DNA of 64,000 nucleotides from Lyngbya aestuarii BL J (GCF_000478195.2 NZ_AUZM01000005.1:62001-126000); one strand, 5' to 3'; shown: positions 49,362 to 58,928, counted from the first letter of the stretch. Translations and numbers: made by a program. Notes: generated from the sequence alone by a model not told the origin.

Positions 49362-49844
49362 TTACTCAGCCTTGGCTTGAGAAGACAAATCTCTCTCAAG
49401 CTGCTTTGTCTGGCGGAGATGTCGGATTAAAGCTTGCAGTCCCAGAATATAGCTGTCCGCACCAAAACCACTGATTTGTCCTAAAACAACAGGTGCAATA
49501 TAGGAGTGATGCCGGAACGTTTCACGACGATAGATGTTACTTAAATGTACTTCTACCGTCGGAAGCCCTACTGCTGCGATAGCATCTCGGATCGCAATAC
49601 TGGTGTGCGTGTAAGCTCCTGCATTAAGGATGATGCCCTGACTTTGGTCTTGGGCTGAATGAATAGCATCAACCAGGACTCCTTCTGTGTTAGACTGCAA
49701 AAACGACACTGCCAACTGATGAGCCTGCGCCTCTTGCTGTAAGCACTGGTTAATTTCTGCTAGTGTTACAGTTCCATAAATTCCAGGTTCTCGCTGACCC
49801 AAAAGGTTTAAATTTGGGCCGTGCAGCACCAAAATACTGGGCAA
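49362..49844 (-). CDS. aroQ: Type II 3-dehydroquinate dehydratase
   Basis: The domain begins '[22 protein letters not shown]' with the catalytic Tyr. '[14 protein letters not shown]', '[19 protein letters not shown]' and '[18 protein letters not shown]' are family-typical. It forms 3-dehydroshikimate in the shikimate pathway. The open frame extends to 49949, but the extra ~35 residues overlap another gene in a different frame and do not resemble AroQ. The TTG at 49844 (AGGAAG 8 bases upstream) or the TTG at 49850 gives the usual start just before 'PSILVLHGP'. Confidence 0.93.
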   Translation of the reverse strand: MPSILVLHGPNLNLLGQREPGIYGTVTLAEINQCLQQEAQAHQLAVSFLQSNTEGVLVDAIHSAQDQSQGIILNAGAYTHTSIAIRDAIAAVGLPTVEVHLSNIYRRETFRHHSYIAPVVLGQISGFGADSYILGLQALIRHLRQTKQLERDLSSQAKAE

Positions 49845-49872
49845 CTTCAATACTTCCTGCAAAAGCTTAATC

Positions 49873-50016
49873 CTAAGACTTGCGGCGACGTCGAAGATCA
49901 TCGACTGGAACCGGAATGGGTTCAACTTCCGGATGAGTTTGAGGGCCAAGTAATCCTTCTACCAATTCACGCGCCCACTCTTTCAGTTTTTCCAGCACTT
50001 TTTCAATGTATTCCAT
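49873..50016 (-). CDS. Conserved 47-aa amphipathic small protein
   Basis: An ATG at 50016 opens 47 codons ending in [23 protein letters not shown], then a Pro/Glu/Val segment '[13 protein letters not shown]' and a basic end 'LRRRRKS'. I recall near-identical small proteins upstream of aroQ in other cyanobacteria. A helix followed by an acidic-Pro linker and Arg cluster suggests a membrane- or protein-binding peptide. It ends 23-29 bases before the likely aroQ start and probably drives translation of it. The long aroQ frame overlaps it. Confidence 0.75.
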   Translation of the reverse strand: MEYIEKVLEKLKEWARELVEGLLGPQTHPEVEPIPVPVDDLRRRRKS

Positions 50017-50298
50017 TGCAAAAATGGCTCCTTGCTGTACACCGATTACAACTTAACAAATGGAGTTTATTTTTAGTTTAGACAGACACTACTACGGGTA
50101 AGTCAGTGGGTCTAACCTCAATAAACTCTACAAACTTGAAACTTATTCGGATATAAATATATCCTAAATCATTCAATTATTTGTATTTCTCTTATCATAA
50201 CGAATCTTCACATATTTGTGCAAGATTACTTACAAAGATCGAAAATGCTAATCAATCTCTGCCCCTCACCCAACCCAAATTAATCAATGGGGGAAATC

Positions 50299-51552
50299 TC
50301 ATGCGGATAAAAGCATACGTCGTAACACATCAAGGGCAGAACTTGCACTGACTCGCTGAATCCATTCTCGCCCCCTTGCACGACCAAATAGAAATTTAAA
50401 ACTTGTTGCTTGTCCATCTGGCCCGGCTAAACCCATGTACACCAATCCCACTGGCTTGGTTTCCGTCCCTCCATCTGGTCCGGCAATTCCGGTAATACTC
50501 AAACCCCAAGTTGTGTTTAACTGGGATCGCACACCCAGCGCCATTTGTTGAGCGACACTCTCACTAACTGCGCCCCATTGTTCAAGATCCGAAGGATTAA
50601 CCCCCAATAAAGCCATTTTCACCCCATTCTCATAAGCAATAATTCCGCCGCGAAAATAGCTTGAACTCCCCGGAACACGGGTAATCATCTGACCCAAACC
50701 GCCACCAGTACAGGATTCAGCCACCGCTAAAGTTGAATGGGTTTGTTGTAAAAGTTGACCGACGACTGAGGCGAGGGTATCGTGATCGCGACCATAATAA
50801 TCTAAACCCGCAATGTCTTTAATTTGCTGTTCAATCGGAGCAATAAGCTGTTCGGCCGCTTCTGGTGACTCAGCCCGAGCCGAAATTCTCAGTTTAACTT
50901 CTCCATAATTGGCATAAGGTGCAACGGTGGGATTGGTTAAATTGAGATAAGAAGACACTTTTTCCGCTAAAGCTGACTCAGCCACCCCCCAAAACCTCAG
51001 CGTGTGACTGCAAATCATCTCTTGACACCATCCCTGACTTTGCAAGTAGGGAACAGCGATTTCATGCCACATTTGCTTCATTTCCGCCGGAACACCGGGA
51101 AACGTCAGAATGGTCAGTTTGTCAGAACGAGGCTGCCAAATGATGCCGGGAGCGCTACCGATAGGATTGGTGAGAATCTCTGCCCCTTGCGGAATTAAAG
51201 CTTGCTTATGATTACTCGGTGACATGGTTCGTCCCCGTTGAGCAAACTTCTGACGAATATCTGCAATAATTTCGGGTCGTTCAATTAGCGGAACCCCAAA
51301 AAAATCGGCTATTGTTTCCACCGTCAGATCATCAGGCGTTGGCCCCAAACCCCCTGTAAAAATTAGGAGTTGAGCGCGTTGTGAGGCGATCGCAATCACG
51401 TGTTTGAGGCGTTCTCGGTTATCACCGACGACCGTTTGATAATAGTGAGCAATCCCCAACTCAGCAAGCTGTTTACCCAAAAACTGAGCATTGCTATTGA
51501 GGATATCACCGAGTAGGAGTTCGGTTCCAACACAGATAATTTCAGCAGTCAT
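50299..51552 (-). CDS. cinA: CinA-family protein
   Basis: A 417-aa protein. The N-terminal MoaB/Mog-like domain (1-170) has 'TELLLGDILNSNAQFLGKQLAELGI' and 'LLIFTGGLGPTPDDLTVETI'. The C-terminal domain (~255-415) has 'LAVAESCTGGGLGQMITRVPGSSSYFRGGIIAYEN' and 'SITGIAGPDGGTETKPVGLVY'. This is the full CinA layout with pyrophosphatase and nicotinamide-mononucleotide deamidase activities in bacteria. It acts in pyridine-nucleotide recycling. Confidence 0.95.
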   Translation of the reverse strand: MTAEIICVGTELLLGDILNSNAQFLGKQLAELGIAHYYQTVVGDNRERLKHVIAIASQRAQLLIFTGGLGPTPDDLTVETIADFFGVPLIERPEIIADIRQKFAQRGRTMSPSNHKQALIPQGAEILTNPIGSAPGIIWQPRSDKLTILTFPGVPAEMKQMWHEIAVPYLQSQGWCQEMICSHTLRFWGVAESALAEKVSSYLNLTNPTVAPYANYGEVKLRISARAESPEAAEQLIAPIEQQIKDIAGLDYYGRDHDTLASVVGQLLQQTHSTLAVAESCTGGGLGQMITRVPGSSSYFRGGIIAYENGVKMALLGVNPSDLEQWGAVSESVAQQMALGVRSQLNTTWGLSITGIAGPDGGTETKPVGLVYMGLAGPDGQATSFKFLFGRARGREWIQRVSASSALDVLRRMLLSA

Positions 51553-51710
51553 TCCCCGATTCTTCCGTTATGGGTTCGCTGTTTTCATTGTCTCATTCAT
51601 AATGACTCAATCGTCCGACATCCGATCAAAAGTCAGTGATCAGGCAAGAGACACTCATACAAAAGGAAATCGGGAACAGAGAAGATAGATCATTGAGAAT
51701 TCATAATTGG

Positions 51711-52766
51711 TTACTTGGCGTGTTTTAAGGCTTTCCAACTGGTATAACCCAGTAAACCTGTCGCCCCGAGTGCATAAATCAAACCACTGGGAAGCCCCGA
51801 AAAAGCCAAAGCTAAACTTCCCACCCACAACGTTAAAGAGTAGATAAATAAAACAGTCAAACGTTGGGATAGTCCCGCTTGTAGCAGTCGATGATGCAAA
51901 TGACGTTGATCAGCGATAAAGGGAGATTTACCATGACGCAGCCGATCCAAAATCACCGCCGACATATCTAAAATCGGCACCGCTAAAATAATGTAGGGCA
52001 TTAAAACCGAAGTGACAACAGTTGTTTTAACCAGACCGATCACCCCGACTGCCGCCAACGTAAAGCCGAGAAAATAGGAACCACCATCCCCCATAAAGAT
52101 CTGAGCGGGGTTAAAGTTATAGCGTAAAAACCCTAACGCACCTCCAGCTAAAGCTGCCGCAATTAAAGCAGCCGCCGGTTGATCCATTTGCAGACTAACT
52201 ACAAGCATCACCAGGGCTGCAATACCTGAGACTCCGGCTGCTAAACCGTCTAAGCCATCGATCCAGTTAATGGCATTAGCCATCCCCACTAACCAAACAA
52301 CAGTAATGGGTAGACTCAACCAACCCACATAAACTAATCCGACAAATGGAATCGTGAGAAACTCAATGTTGACTCCCACCATCCACGCTAAACTAGCAAC
52401 GGTCATTTGTAGCATCAGGCGAGTCACAGGGGAAAGGCTAAACAGATCATCTGCTAAACCAATCAAAAAGAAGGCTAAACCCCCAACCGTAACTCCCCAA
52501 ATTTCATATTCCTGTTCTACGCCTAAAGGCTGGCCGTGGGCATCAATAAAGCCTCCTGACCACCAAACGACCAGTAAACCGATCAGGGTACCGAGATAAA
52601 TCGAAATACCGCCTAGACGAACCATTGGACGTTGGTGAACTTTGCGATCATTGGGCAGATCGACACGTCCACTTTTGATGCCTATTGTCTTGACGACGGG
52701 TGTCGTTCCCAGGACAACAAGTGCAGATACGAGAAACACGAGCAGATGGTACAGATGGAGAGGCAT
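51711..52766 (-). CDS. Polyprenyl-phosphate GlcNAc-1-phosphate transferase (WecA/TagO/MraY family)
   Basis: A 351-aa membrane protein with about ten helices. Family motifs 'KSGRVDLPNDRKVHQRPMVRLGGISIYLG' (substrate loop), 'GLADDLFSL' (Asp pair), 'NAINWIDGLDGLAAG' and 'FMGDGGSYFLG', plus the His motif 'DQRHLHHRL', are intact. The HxxH-rich loop suits WecA/TagO rather than MraY. It starts glycan assembly on undecaprenyl phosphate, such as O-antigen or another cell-surface polymer. Confidence 0.93.
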   Translation of the reverse strand: MPLHLYHLLVFLVSALVVLGTTPVVKTIGIKSGRVDLPNDRKVHQRPMVRLGGISIYLGTLIGLLVVWWSGGFIDAHGQPLGVEQEYEIWGVTVGGLAFFLIGLADDLFSLSPVTRLMLQMTVASLAWMVGVNIEFLTIPFVGLVYVGWLSLPITVVWLVGMANAINWIDGLDGLAAGVSGIAALVMLVVSLQMDQPAAALIAAALAGGALGFLRYNFNPAQIFMGDGGSYFLGFTLAAVGVIGLVKTTVVTSVLMPYIILAVPILDMSAVILDRLRHGKSPFIADQRHLHHRLLQAGLSQRLTVLFIYSLTLWVGSLALAFSGLPSGLIYALGATGLLGYTSWKALKHAK

Positions 52767-53042
52767 CTGAAGTTATGGGGTGCAAGACATTGTGCAGACA
52801 AACAGCTCTTCGCTCTACAGAGAGGATCAACGGATGATATTGCACTCTGAGACGATTGAGTGTTGCTTTGAGTGAGCGGCTTTAAAAAAAATAAAGCGTC
52901 AGGCAGAGTCTACTACATTTCTGCTCGTTTCTACCAGAGATGTCTAAATTGAACTTCTCATTCAACCCGGAGCGAAGGAAAAGGGGCTTGTCAACCCACT
53001 TAACTTTTGCTCCTTGCTGACTCACTGAATATTGCTGAATAT

Positions 53043-54326
53043 TTAAGCTAAAGCGGGGACTTTGGCGGTGAGATGAGGATAGAGAGGAAATGCTTCACAG
53101 AGGGACTGTATTCGTTGACGACAGCTTTGAGCAACGGCTTCGTCTTCGGGTTTGATCAGTCGATCTGCGATGATTTCGCCAATTTCGGTAAATTCTGTTG
53201 TTCCCATACCTCGGGTTGTCATCGCGGGAGATCCGAGTCGGAGGCCACTGGTGACAAAGGGAGACTCTGGATCAAAGGGAACAGTATTTTTATTGGCGGT
53301 GATATTGACTTCACTGACGAGTTTATCGGCTTGTTTTCCAGTCATGCCCACAGAACGCAAGTCAACTAACATGACGTGATTATCGGTGCCGCCCGAGACG
53401 ATTTTCAAGCCCCGTTTTTGTAACTGAGTGGCTAGGGCTTGAGCATTTTCAATCACTTGTCGAGAATACGCTTTAAACTCGGGTTTGAGCGCTTCTCCAA
53501 AAGCAACGGCTTTGCCAGCTATTACGTGTTCGAGGGGGCCACCTTGACTACCGGGGAAAACGGCTTTATCGAATTTTTTGCCAAGATCGGGATCGCGAGT
53601 GAGAATTAAACCACCCCGAGGGCCTCGTAGGGTTTTGTGGGTTGTGGTTGTGACGACATCACAGTATGAGATCGGACTGGGATGATGTCCGCTTGCGACT
53701 AACCCGGCAATATGAGCAATATCGGCGAGTAAATAGGCGCCAACTTCGTCGGCGATCGCTCTAAATTTATCAAACTCGATGATCCGAGAATAGGCAGAAT
53801 AGCCACAGACGATCAATTTGGGTTGATGCTGTTTGGCGAGTTCAAGAATTTGGTCATAGTCGAGGCGTTCGCTGTCTTGACTGACTCCATAATGGCAAGC
53901 TTTGAACCATTTCCCGGAGACGTTGACGGGGGAACCGTGGGTGAGGTGTCCGCCATGAGATAAGTCCATTCCCATGATCGTGTCACCGGGTTCTAGCAAG
54001 GCTAAGAAGACGGCAAAGTTGGCTTGAGCGCCGGAATGAGGCTGAACGTTGGCATGAGCAGCACCAAAGAGTTCTTTGGCTCGATCAATTGCCAATTGTT
54101 CGAGCGTGTCTATAAACTCGCAACCGCCATAGTAGCGTTTTCTGGGTAATCCTTCTGCGTATTTATTGGTCAGAACTGATCCCTGAGCAGCCATGACTGC
54201 GGCTGATGTAAAGTTTTCACTGGCAATTAATTCTAGGTGATCTCGCTGACGTTGTAGTTCGTGTTGAATCCCTTCGGCGACGATCGGATCGCTTTGGGCT
54301 AGGATGTCTAAGTTAGTATCGCTCAC
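53043..54326 (-). CDS. glyA: Serine hydroxymethyltransferase
   Basis: The GTG at 54326, behind TGAGGAAAG, gives 427 residues beginning [14 protein letters not shown]; the extra 24 codons upstream have no similarity to the family. '[15 protein letters not shown]', '[13 protein letters not shown]' and '[19 protein letters not shown]' (Schiff-base Lys in the THKTLRGPR motif) are diagnostic. It interconverts serine and glycine with THF. It is monocistronic. Confidence 0.96.
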   Translation of the reverse strand: MSDTNLDILAQSDPIVAEGIQHELQRQRDHLELIASENFTSAAVMAAQGSVLTNKYAEGLPRKRYYGGCEFIDTLEQLAIDRAKELFGAAHANVQPHSGAQANFAVFLALLEPGDTIMGMDLSHGGHLTHGSPVNVSGKWFKACHYGVSQDSERLDYDQILELAKQHQPKLIVCGYSAYSRIIEFDKFRAIADEVGAYLLADIAHIAGLVASGHHPSPISYCDVVTTTTHKTLRGPRGGLILTRDPDLGKKFDKAVFPGSQGGPLEHVIAGKAVAFGEALKPEFKAYSRQVIENAQALATQLQKRGLKIVSGGTDNHVMLVDLRSVGMTGKQADKLVSEVNITANKNTVPFDPESPFVTSGLRLGSPAMTTRGMGTTEFTEIGEIIADRLIKPEDEAVAQSCRQRIQSLCEAFPLYPHLTAKVPALA

Positions 54327-54611
54327 AGTCGCTTTCCTCAGATTGCAGATCAGAAATTTCAGGGAGAGTCGGCGATCAAGACTTGAGGGGTTTCCCAAGG
54401 GGTAAATCTTTTGAATTGCTTTTACGGATTTGGGAGTTCTCTTTGTTTGATTCGTGACTCTGTGAACTTAAAGATCATAACCTTGTTTGTCTAATTGTTC
54501 TAGGCGTAAAGTTCTTGACAGAAATGTTAAGTTGTGATCAAATTTCTGAGTCTCTCTCGAGTCTTGGCATACAATTGGAAGGGCAAAGACGGAATCTGTT
54601 GGAGGGATAAG

Positions 54612-54809
54612 ATGTTAGTGATTTTGATGGAGAACCAACTTCTCGAACCGCAGCGAGTTTGTCAAGGTTGTCCACTTTCAGATCGTAGTGGTCAGCCTCG
54701 CTGGAGAGGAGGACAACTCAGTTGTGGTCATCCGGTTGGTAAAACGACAGAAAACCTTCCCAGTCAATATGAGTGTCAGATGGGTTTTAGAATTGCGAAT
54801 ATTGAATAG
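54612..54809 (+). CDS. Small four-cysteine protein, possible zinc site
   Basis: A 65-aa product from the ATG at 54612, preceded by GGAGGGATAAG. 'RVCQGCPLSDRSGQPRWRGGQLSCGHPVGKTTENLPSQYECQMGF' has CxxC, a later Cys-Gly-His and a final Cys, a possible zinc or Fe-S site. Similar short proteins exist in cyanobacteria, as far as I recall. The function is unknown. The ATG at 54627 is a less likely start. Confidence 0.65.
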   Translation: MLVILMENQLLEPQRVCQGCPLSDRSGQPRWRGGQLSCGHPVGKTTENLPSQYECQMGFRIANIE

Positions 54810-54886
54810 AAGTTTAAGCAATACTTTAAATACTGAGGATAAATATTCTTGAAACTCTGCGCTATCCTGAGTTTAGAGGCAATTTA

Positions 54887-55393
54887 ATGATTGATGAACA
54901 ATACTCAGGAGAACAAAGTATGACGTGGCGTGGCGAAACAACCATTCGGGATCGGATTTTTTCGGCTTTACCTTATTTACTTCCTTTAATGTATGGGTTA
55001 GAGTTTAGTCGTTTTTTATTTGCCCAATTTCCCATACTCACTATTATTCTGATTCCTTTAGCACCTTTAATATCAATCTACCAAACAGTTCCCTTTATCG
55101 GTTTGGTGATTTTCTTTGCTTTGTTTTTGCTGGTGGTGCGAAATCAAAATATTCCTCACTTTATTCGCTTTAACACAATGCAGGCGATTTTGCTTGACAT
55201 TATTATTGTTTTGTGTAGCATCATCCTGGGTATTTTGGGCGGTGGACTGCAAGGCTTTATCCTAGAGACGATCTACAATATGCTGTTTTTGGGCATTTTA
55301 GCGGCGGTGATTTATTCAGTCGTGCAGTCGCTTCGTGGACATTATGCAGAGATCCCCACGATCTCGGATGCGGTTTATATGCAGGTGCCTTAA
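54887..55393 (+). CDS. Tic20-family membrane protein
   Basis: A 168-aa protein with four hydrophobic helices: 'RIFSALPYLLPLMYGLEF', 'FPILTIILIPLAPLISIY', 'FIGLVIFFALFLLVVRN' and 'FIRFNTMQAILLDIIIVLC'. The 'F.AL.Y..P.....FG...' opening and 'FIRFNTMQAILLDI' are typical of the Tic20 family, the ancestor of the plastid import channel. The ATG at 54920 (AGGAG 8 bases before it) is an equally good start and removes 11 residues. Its role in the cyanobacterium is not known. Confidence 0.88.
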   Translation: MIDEQYSGEQSMTWRGETTIRDRIFSALPYLLPLMYGLEFSRFLFAQFPILTIILIPLAPLISIYQTVPFIGLVIFFALFLLVVRNQNIPHFIRFNTMQAILLDIIIVLCSIILGILGGGLQGFILETIYNMLFLGILAAVIYSVVQSLRGHYAEIPTISDAVYMQVP

Positions 55394-55510
55394 CGGAGAA
55401 ATATTAGCACGGAGATCCGCTCAGGTGATTCGTCTTTCGGTATTGTAGAATTGAAAAGTTCCTTGCTTCTAATTCTGAGAAGCCTAATAGCCCATGAGGA
55501 GATTTTCTCA

Positions 55511-55870
55511 ATGAAAGAATTTGTTTACGAAACGATGTATATTCTGCGTCCAGACTTGATCGATGAACAGGTTGATGTTTCGATCGCTAAATATCAAGAC
55601 TTGTTACAAGAACAGGGTGGACAGAATATTCAGATTCAAAATTTAGGGAAGCGTCGTCTGGCTTATGAGATTGACAATCACCGAGAAGGGGTTTACGTTC
55701 TCATGAACTATGATGGCCCCGGTCATCAAATTGCAGTCATGGAGAGGGCAATGCGGATCAGTGACGATGTTATTCGTTATTTGACGACAAAGCAGCCTGC
55801 TTTACCAGTCGAGGCAACAACAGAAGCTGCTGAACCTGAACCCGAGGAAGTCTCTCAACCCTCGCAATAG
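55511..55870 (+). CDS. rpsF: 30S ribosomal protein S6
   Basis: From the ATG at 55511 (GAGGAG 9 bases upstream), 119 residues read '[17 protein letters not shown]', '[28 protein letters not shown]' and '[11 protein letters not shown]', the S6 core. The 20 codons of open frame upstream are leader. A C-terminal extension rich in Glu, Thr, Pro and Ala ('[18 protein letters not shown]') is common in cyanobacterial S6. It binds the central domain of 16S rRNA with S18. Confidence 0.96.
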   Translation: MKEFVYETMYILRPDLIDEQVDVSIAKYQDLLQEQGGQNIQIQNLGKRRLAYEIDNHREGVYVLMNYDGPGHQIAVMERAMRISDDVIRYLTTKQPALPVEATTEAAEPEPEEVSQPSQ

Positions 55871-55941
55871 CAATAGAAGAGGGAGCTTGCGATGTGGGAG
55901 TACAAGCAGGCTCTCTGCAAACGGGATCAGCGTTTCTCTCG

Positions 55942-55968
55942 ATGCGATCGCTGAACGATCGCATTTTG
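55942..55968 (+). terminator. Hairpin after rpsF built on a HIP1 palindrome
   Basis: ATGCGATCG (55942-55950) and CGATCGCAT (55956-55964) pair perfectly around CTGAA, followed by TTTG. It lies 70 bases past the rpsF stop. The T tract is short, so termination is likely but not certain. Confidence 0.6.
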
Positions 55969-56138
55969 TAGACTCGGTGACTCGGCAAAGATCACTCAGA
56001 GTTTGGGATAAACTTGCACCTCAGCAAAAATCTGGTATTTTAGTCTGTTATAAGGAAGTGATTTCTTTTGGATGAAATATTCTATAGAAGTCATTGCAAA
56101 CCCATGATTACACAAGCCCAAACTGAGGTCAGGGTCAA

Positions 56139-56195
56139 GTCACAGGTTATTTTGTCCTGAAATAACGCGGCGTGCTGTGACCTTTGATCAAAGGT
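56139..56195. promoter_or_regulatory. Nested inverted repeats and a 16-base palindrome upstream of the coiled-coil gene
   Basis: GTCACAG (56139-56145) pairs with CTGTGAC (56175-56181). Inside it GTTATTT (56146-56152) pairs with AAATAAC (56160-56166). Overlapping the outer arm is ACCTTTGATCAAAGGT (56180-56195), a perfect palindrome. This could be an RNA leader or a dimer-binding operator. The gene starts 107 bases downstream. Confidence 0.55.
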
Positions 56196-56302
56196 AGACT
56201 TTTGACTTACCCTGTCAAGTTTGAGTCTGTTTTTGTCCTGGGGCTTGTGAAGATATTTAAGATAGGTATGGCATAAAGTTTATATTTGAGGAGCAGTCCG
56301 CC

Positions 56303-56866
56303 ATGGTAAGTCAGTCGAACAAACCTACTCAACAAGATTTACAAGCTGAAATTACTCGTCTCAACGAGGAGCTGAAAATGCGTGATCAGCTCGTCCAACA
56401 ACTGTCTCAAGAACTGTTTCGGTTGGTTAAGGGAAATACTGGCTTGATGCCGACTCCCGAACTCTCTGAACACCAACAGGTTCAAATGCGATCATTGCGA
56501 GAACAACTGCAAGATGTTGAACAGCAGGTGAAGTTTTATCAAGACCAAATTTCTGAGCGAGATGGGGAAGTTTATCAACTCCGTCAGTCGGTTCAAGAAT
56601 TAACTGATCGCTCTCGGATGCTCGAACAAGTGGTTCAAGAACTCCCTGGTGTCTATCGTCAGAAGTTTTCAGAGCGTCTCCAAGAGGTGATGGAGAAAGT
56701 CGAAGCACTCCAACGAGAAAACCGCCAACTTCATGCAGAACTCCAAAGTGTGAGCTACCGTCTGGCTCAAAAGAGTCGTCGTCCGAGTGGTTTGGATCTT
56801 CCCAGTTTTCAGGGTGGACAATCTGGTGGCTCTGGTGTTGATTTTCCGAGCTTTAAGAATGCTTGA
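56303..56866 (+). CDS. Coiled-coil protein of unknown function
   Basis: A 187-aa protein that is mainly one long coiled coil (residues ~10-155, heptads in 'LQAEITRLNEELKMRDQLVQQLSQELFRL' and 'LREQLQDVEQQVKFYQDQISER'). A basic-Pro linker 'KSRRPSGLDLPSFQGG' follows and the end is 'GVDFPSFKNA'; the motif (L/F)PSF recurs. It recalls scaffold proteins of cyanobacterial motility or cell shape, but I cannot assign a family. The preceding ~430-base region contains candidate regulatory structure. Confidence 0.75.
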   Translation: MVSQSNKPTQQDLQAEITRLNEELKMRDQLVQQLSQELFRLVKGNTGLMPTPELSEHQQVQMRSLREQLQDVEQQVKFYQDQISERDGEVYQLRQSVQELTDRSRMLEQVVQELPGVYRQKFSERLQEVMEKVEALQRENRQLHAELQSVSYRLAQKSRRPSGLDLPSFQGGQSGGSGVDFPSFKNA

Positions 56867-56953
56867 AATCGGTTCATTCTGTTAATTCTATCCCAAATTC
56901 AACCCTTTAAGTTTTTGGGGATAGAGGATTTACAAATTCATCTACAAAAATCT

Positions 56954-56991
56954 AACTCCTGCTGTCAATGTTGATAGTGCAGGAGTTTTTT
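56954..56991 (+). terminator. Rho-independent terminator after the coiled-coil gene
   Basis: AACTCCTGC (56954-56962) pairs with GCAGGAGTT (56979-56987) with a run of T to 56991. It lies about 90 bases past the stop of the coiled-coil gene. Confidence 0.8.
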
Positions 56992-57094
56992 AACTTCTTT
57001 TCTTTTTGATTGGGCAATGATAGGCAAATTTTATCTGAGGAGAACTCTCACCCATTCACACCGTTGACAAAGTATCTAGAGGTGAGAGTAAACC

Positions 57095-57439
57095 CTATGC
57101 TGAAAGCAATTGAGAGTCAGTTAAGAATACTGCTTCTAACTCATCAAAGACTTCAAAGACTCGATCGAGTTGGGTGATCTCCAAAATCAGTTTAACCGTT
57201 GCAGAAGGATGACAAAGCACTAAACGAGATCCTTGTCTGCGAGCCGACTTAAGGGCTGTTACCAATGCACCTAACCCCGAACTATCGATAAACTCCACTG
57301 CCGCCAAATCAATTACCCACAGTCGAAAATGTTCTGCTGAGAGCGCCAAGACTTGATCTTTGAGAGCATTACCCCCTTGCAAGTCCAAGCGAGGCTGAGA
57401 CTGAAGTACAATATGCTGCGGACATTCTGCTAATTTCAT
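57095..57439 (-). CDS. STAS-domain anti-sigma-factor antagonist
   Basis: A 114-aa protein consisting of one STAS domain. 'LDLQGGNALKDQVLALSAEHFRLWVIDLAAVEFIDSSGLGALVTALKSARRQG' includes the phosphorylatable Ser in the D-S-S-G motif. Such proteins are controlled by a partner-switching kinase and phosphatase. No partner is adjacent. It ends convergent with the coiled-coil gene. Confidence 0.9.
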   Translation of the reverse strand: MKLAECPQHIVLQSQPRLDLQGGNALKDQVLALSAEHFRLWVIDLAAVEFIDSSGLGALVTALKSARRQGSRLVLCHPSATVKLILEITQLDRVFEVFDELEAVFLTDSQLLSA

Positions 57440-57670
57440 AACTTATCACTCCCCAAGGATTATTATGTAAAACATCTTAGCTGACTTGTTTCCAATTCAC
57501 CTTATCCTGTTTTTGACCAGGCAATTCTGATAAAAGTTTCAACACCTTGAAAACGGACTTTTCCCGACGACTTGGGATGATCCCTCCATTCTACTCGGGA
57601 GGACAGATTTCCGCCATCAAGATAATATAGAAGTATAAAGCTTTGCAAAAAAATATGAAGGCAGCATTGA

Positions 57671-58291
57671 ATGTCTTTTGAGATTGTATCATTGGAAACA
57701 ATTCAGGAAATTGCTCATCAGTATGGCTACTGGGCTGTTTTCCTGGGAATTACTTTAGAAAATGCCGGAATACCCCTTCCTGGAGAGACGATCACTTTGG
57801 TTGGAGGTTTCCTCGCCGGGAGTGGTGAACTCGACTATTGGTTTGTCCTCGGTTGGGCGATCGCCGGGGCGATACTGGGAGACAATTGCGGATATTGGGT
57901 TGGTCGCTGGAGAGGTTGGCCGTTTTTACTCGCTATTGGTAAACTGTTTCGAGTTCAAGAAGCCAAACTTACAGAAGTCAAAAGTCAGTTTAGCCGCAAC
58001 GCTGCTAAAGCCGTATTTTTAGGTCGGTTTGTGGCGTTACTGCGAATTTTTGCCGGGCCATTGGCAGGAATTGCTAGAATGCCCTACTGGAAGTTCTTGC
58101 TGTGTAATGCCGCCGGAGCCGCAACTTGGGCTTCTGTGATGGTAAGTTTATCATTTTTTGTGGGTCAAGTTGTTCCGCTTGAACAATTGGTGTCTGGGGT
58201 GGCAAAATTTGCGATCATTGCTTTAATTTTGGTTGTCGGTTGGGTGGTTATTCCCATTTGGTGGGAATCTCGCCAAGCGGATAATCTCTGA
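57671..58291 (+). CDS. DedA-family membrane protein
   Basis: A 206-aa protein. 'YWAVFLGITLENAGIPLPGETITLVGGFLAG' and 'GAILGDNCGYWVGRWRGWPFLL' and 'FLGRFVALLRIFAGPLAGIARMPYWKFLLCNAAGA' are DedA/SNARE-associated family motifs with their essential Glu and Arg. These proteins flip undecaprenyl phosphate or phospholipids. The last 93 bases including the stop are duplicated at 61565-61657 and again, diverged, at about 62617. Confidence 0.92.
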   Translation: MSFEIVSLETIQEIAHQYGYWAVFLGITLENAGIPLPGETITLVGGFLAGSGELDYWFVLGWAIAGAILGDNCGYWVGRWRGWPFLLAIGKLFRVQEAKLTEVKSQFSRNAAKAVFLGRFVALLRIFAGPLAGIARMPYWKFLLCNAAGAATWASVMVSLSFFVGQVVPLEQLVSGVAKFAIIALILVVGWVVIPIWWESRQADNL

Positions 58292-58924
58292 TTGATTTTA
58301 GCTGAAATTAATTTCTACTGATTCAACAGGAATTCCCCAAGTTGTCGGGTCAGATCATTTCATTTTTTGACTTGGGAATCGAGTCCGAAGCAAGCACCGC
58401 CTTGAAAAGGCGGTGAACTGATTACCATGTTTTCTCGGTCTTCCTTTCCCTTGATATTTTGGCGGTTCAGCATAGATGCAACGATGTAATCGGCCTTTCT
58501 TTAAGATACCGAATCACTTGTTTGAGTTGTAAAATTGCTCTTGTAATAGGGGTTTCATGGGAGCCAATTCTCTCATGTCTTAATGGTAATGCCCAACTTC
58601 CTTTGTCTTCTGGAATCCAAGCCAATGTACTATAACCATGTCCCAAAGTAATTGGTTTGCCTGAAATAACTTTGGCTCCATGTTCATAAGTTCTGTCCTT
58701 TAAAGTTACCGCTTCTGTTCTAGGCCAAGGTGTATGATCTCGCGGCTTCGATAATCCTCTGTGATTCAGTTGATGTAGGGATTTCTCTGATATAACGTCT
58801 GATCAATTTGTGTACTTTTGGCTGACAATCATTGATCGCCCCGTATAAACTTGGCCACTTTCGACGGAATACTGGTGAGAGGGATAATTCGGCAAAGGAA
58901 TAGACATTTCTGGTGAATCATCCC
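58292..58924. other. Region with IS debris between dedA and the left inverted repeat
   Basis: About 630 bases. Near 58395-58415 CACCGCCTT pairs with AAGGCGGTG, a hairpin of the kind found near IS ends. The rest is a degraded IS701-like transposase on the minus strand, described separately. No intact gene. Confidence 0.6.
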
Positions 58925-58928
58925 TCAT
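58418..58928 (-). pseudogene. IS701-like DDE transposase remnant
   Basis: On the minus strand, in shifting frames, one reads 'MRDDSPEMSIPLP' (ATG at 58928), then 'SFAELSLSPVFRRKWPSLYGAINDCQ', 'IREIPTSTESQRIIEAAR', then 'DHTPWPRTEAVTLKDRTYEHGAKVI', 'TLGHGYSTLAWIPEDKGSWALPLRHERIGSHETP', and at the 3' side 'AEPPKYQGKGRPRKHG'. These are successive parts of a widespread cyanobacterial transposase (IS701 type). At least two frameshifts and an internal deletion kill it. Its 5' end lies in the left inverted repeat, so the IS points away from the sbt segment. Confidence 0.85.

Larger units (their letters stand above)
55871..56302. other. Intergenic region with two hairpins and a palindrome
   Basis: About 430 bases: the rpsF terminator hairpin at 55942-55966, nested inverted repeats at 56139-56181, the 16-base palindrome at 56180-56195 and the ribosome site of the next gene. 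The structured part may be a leader or small RNA. Confidence 0.5.
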
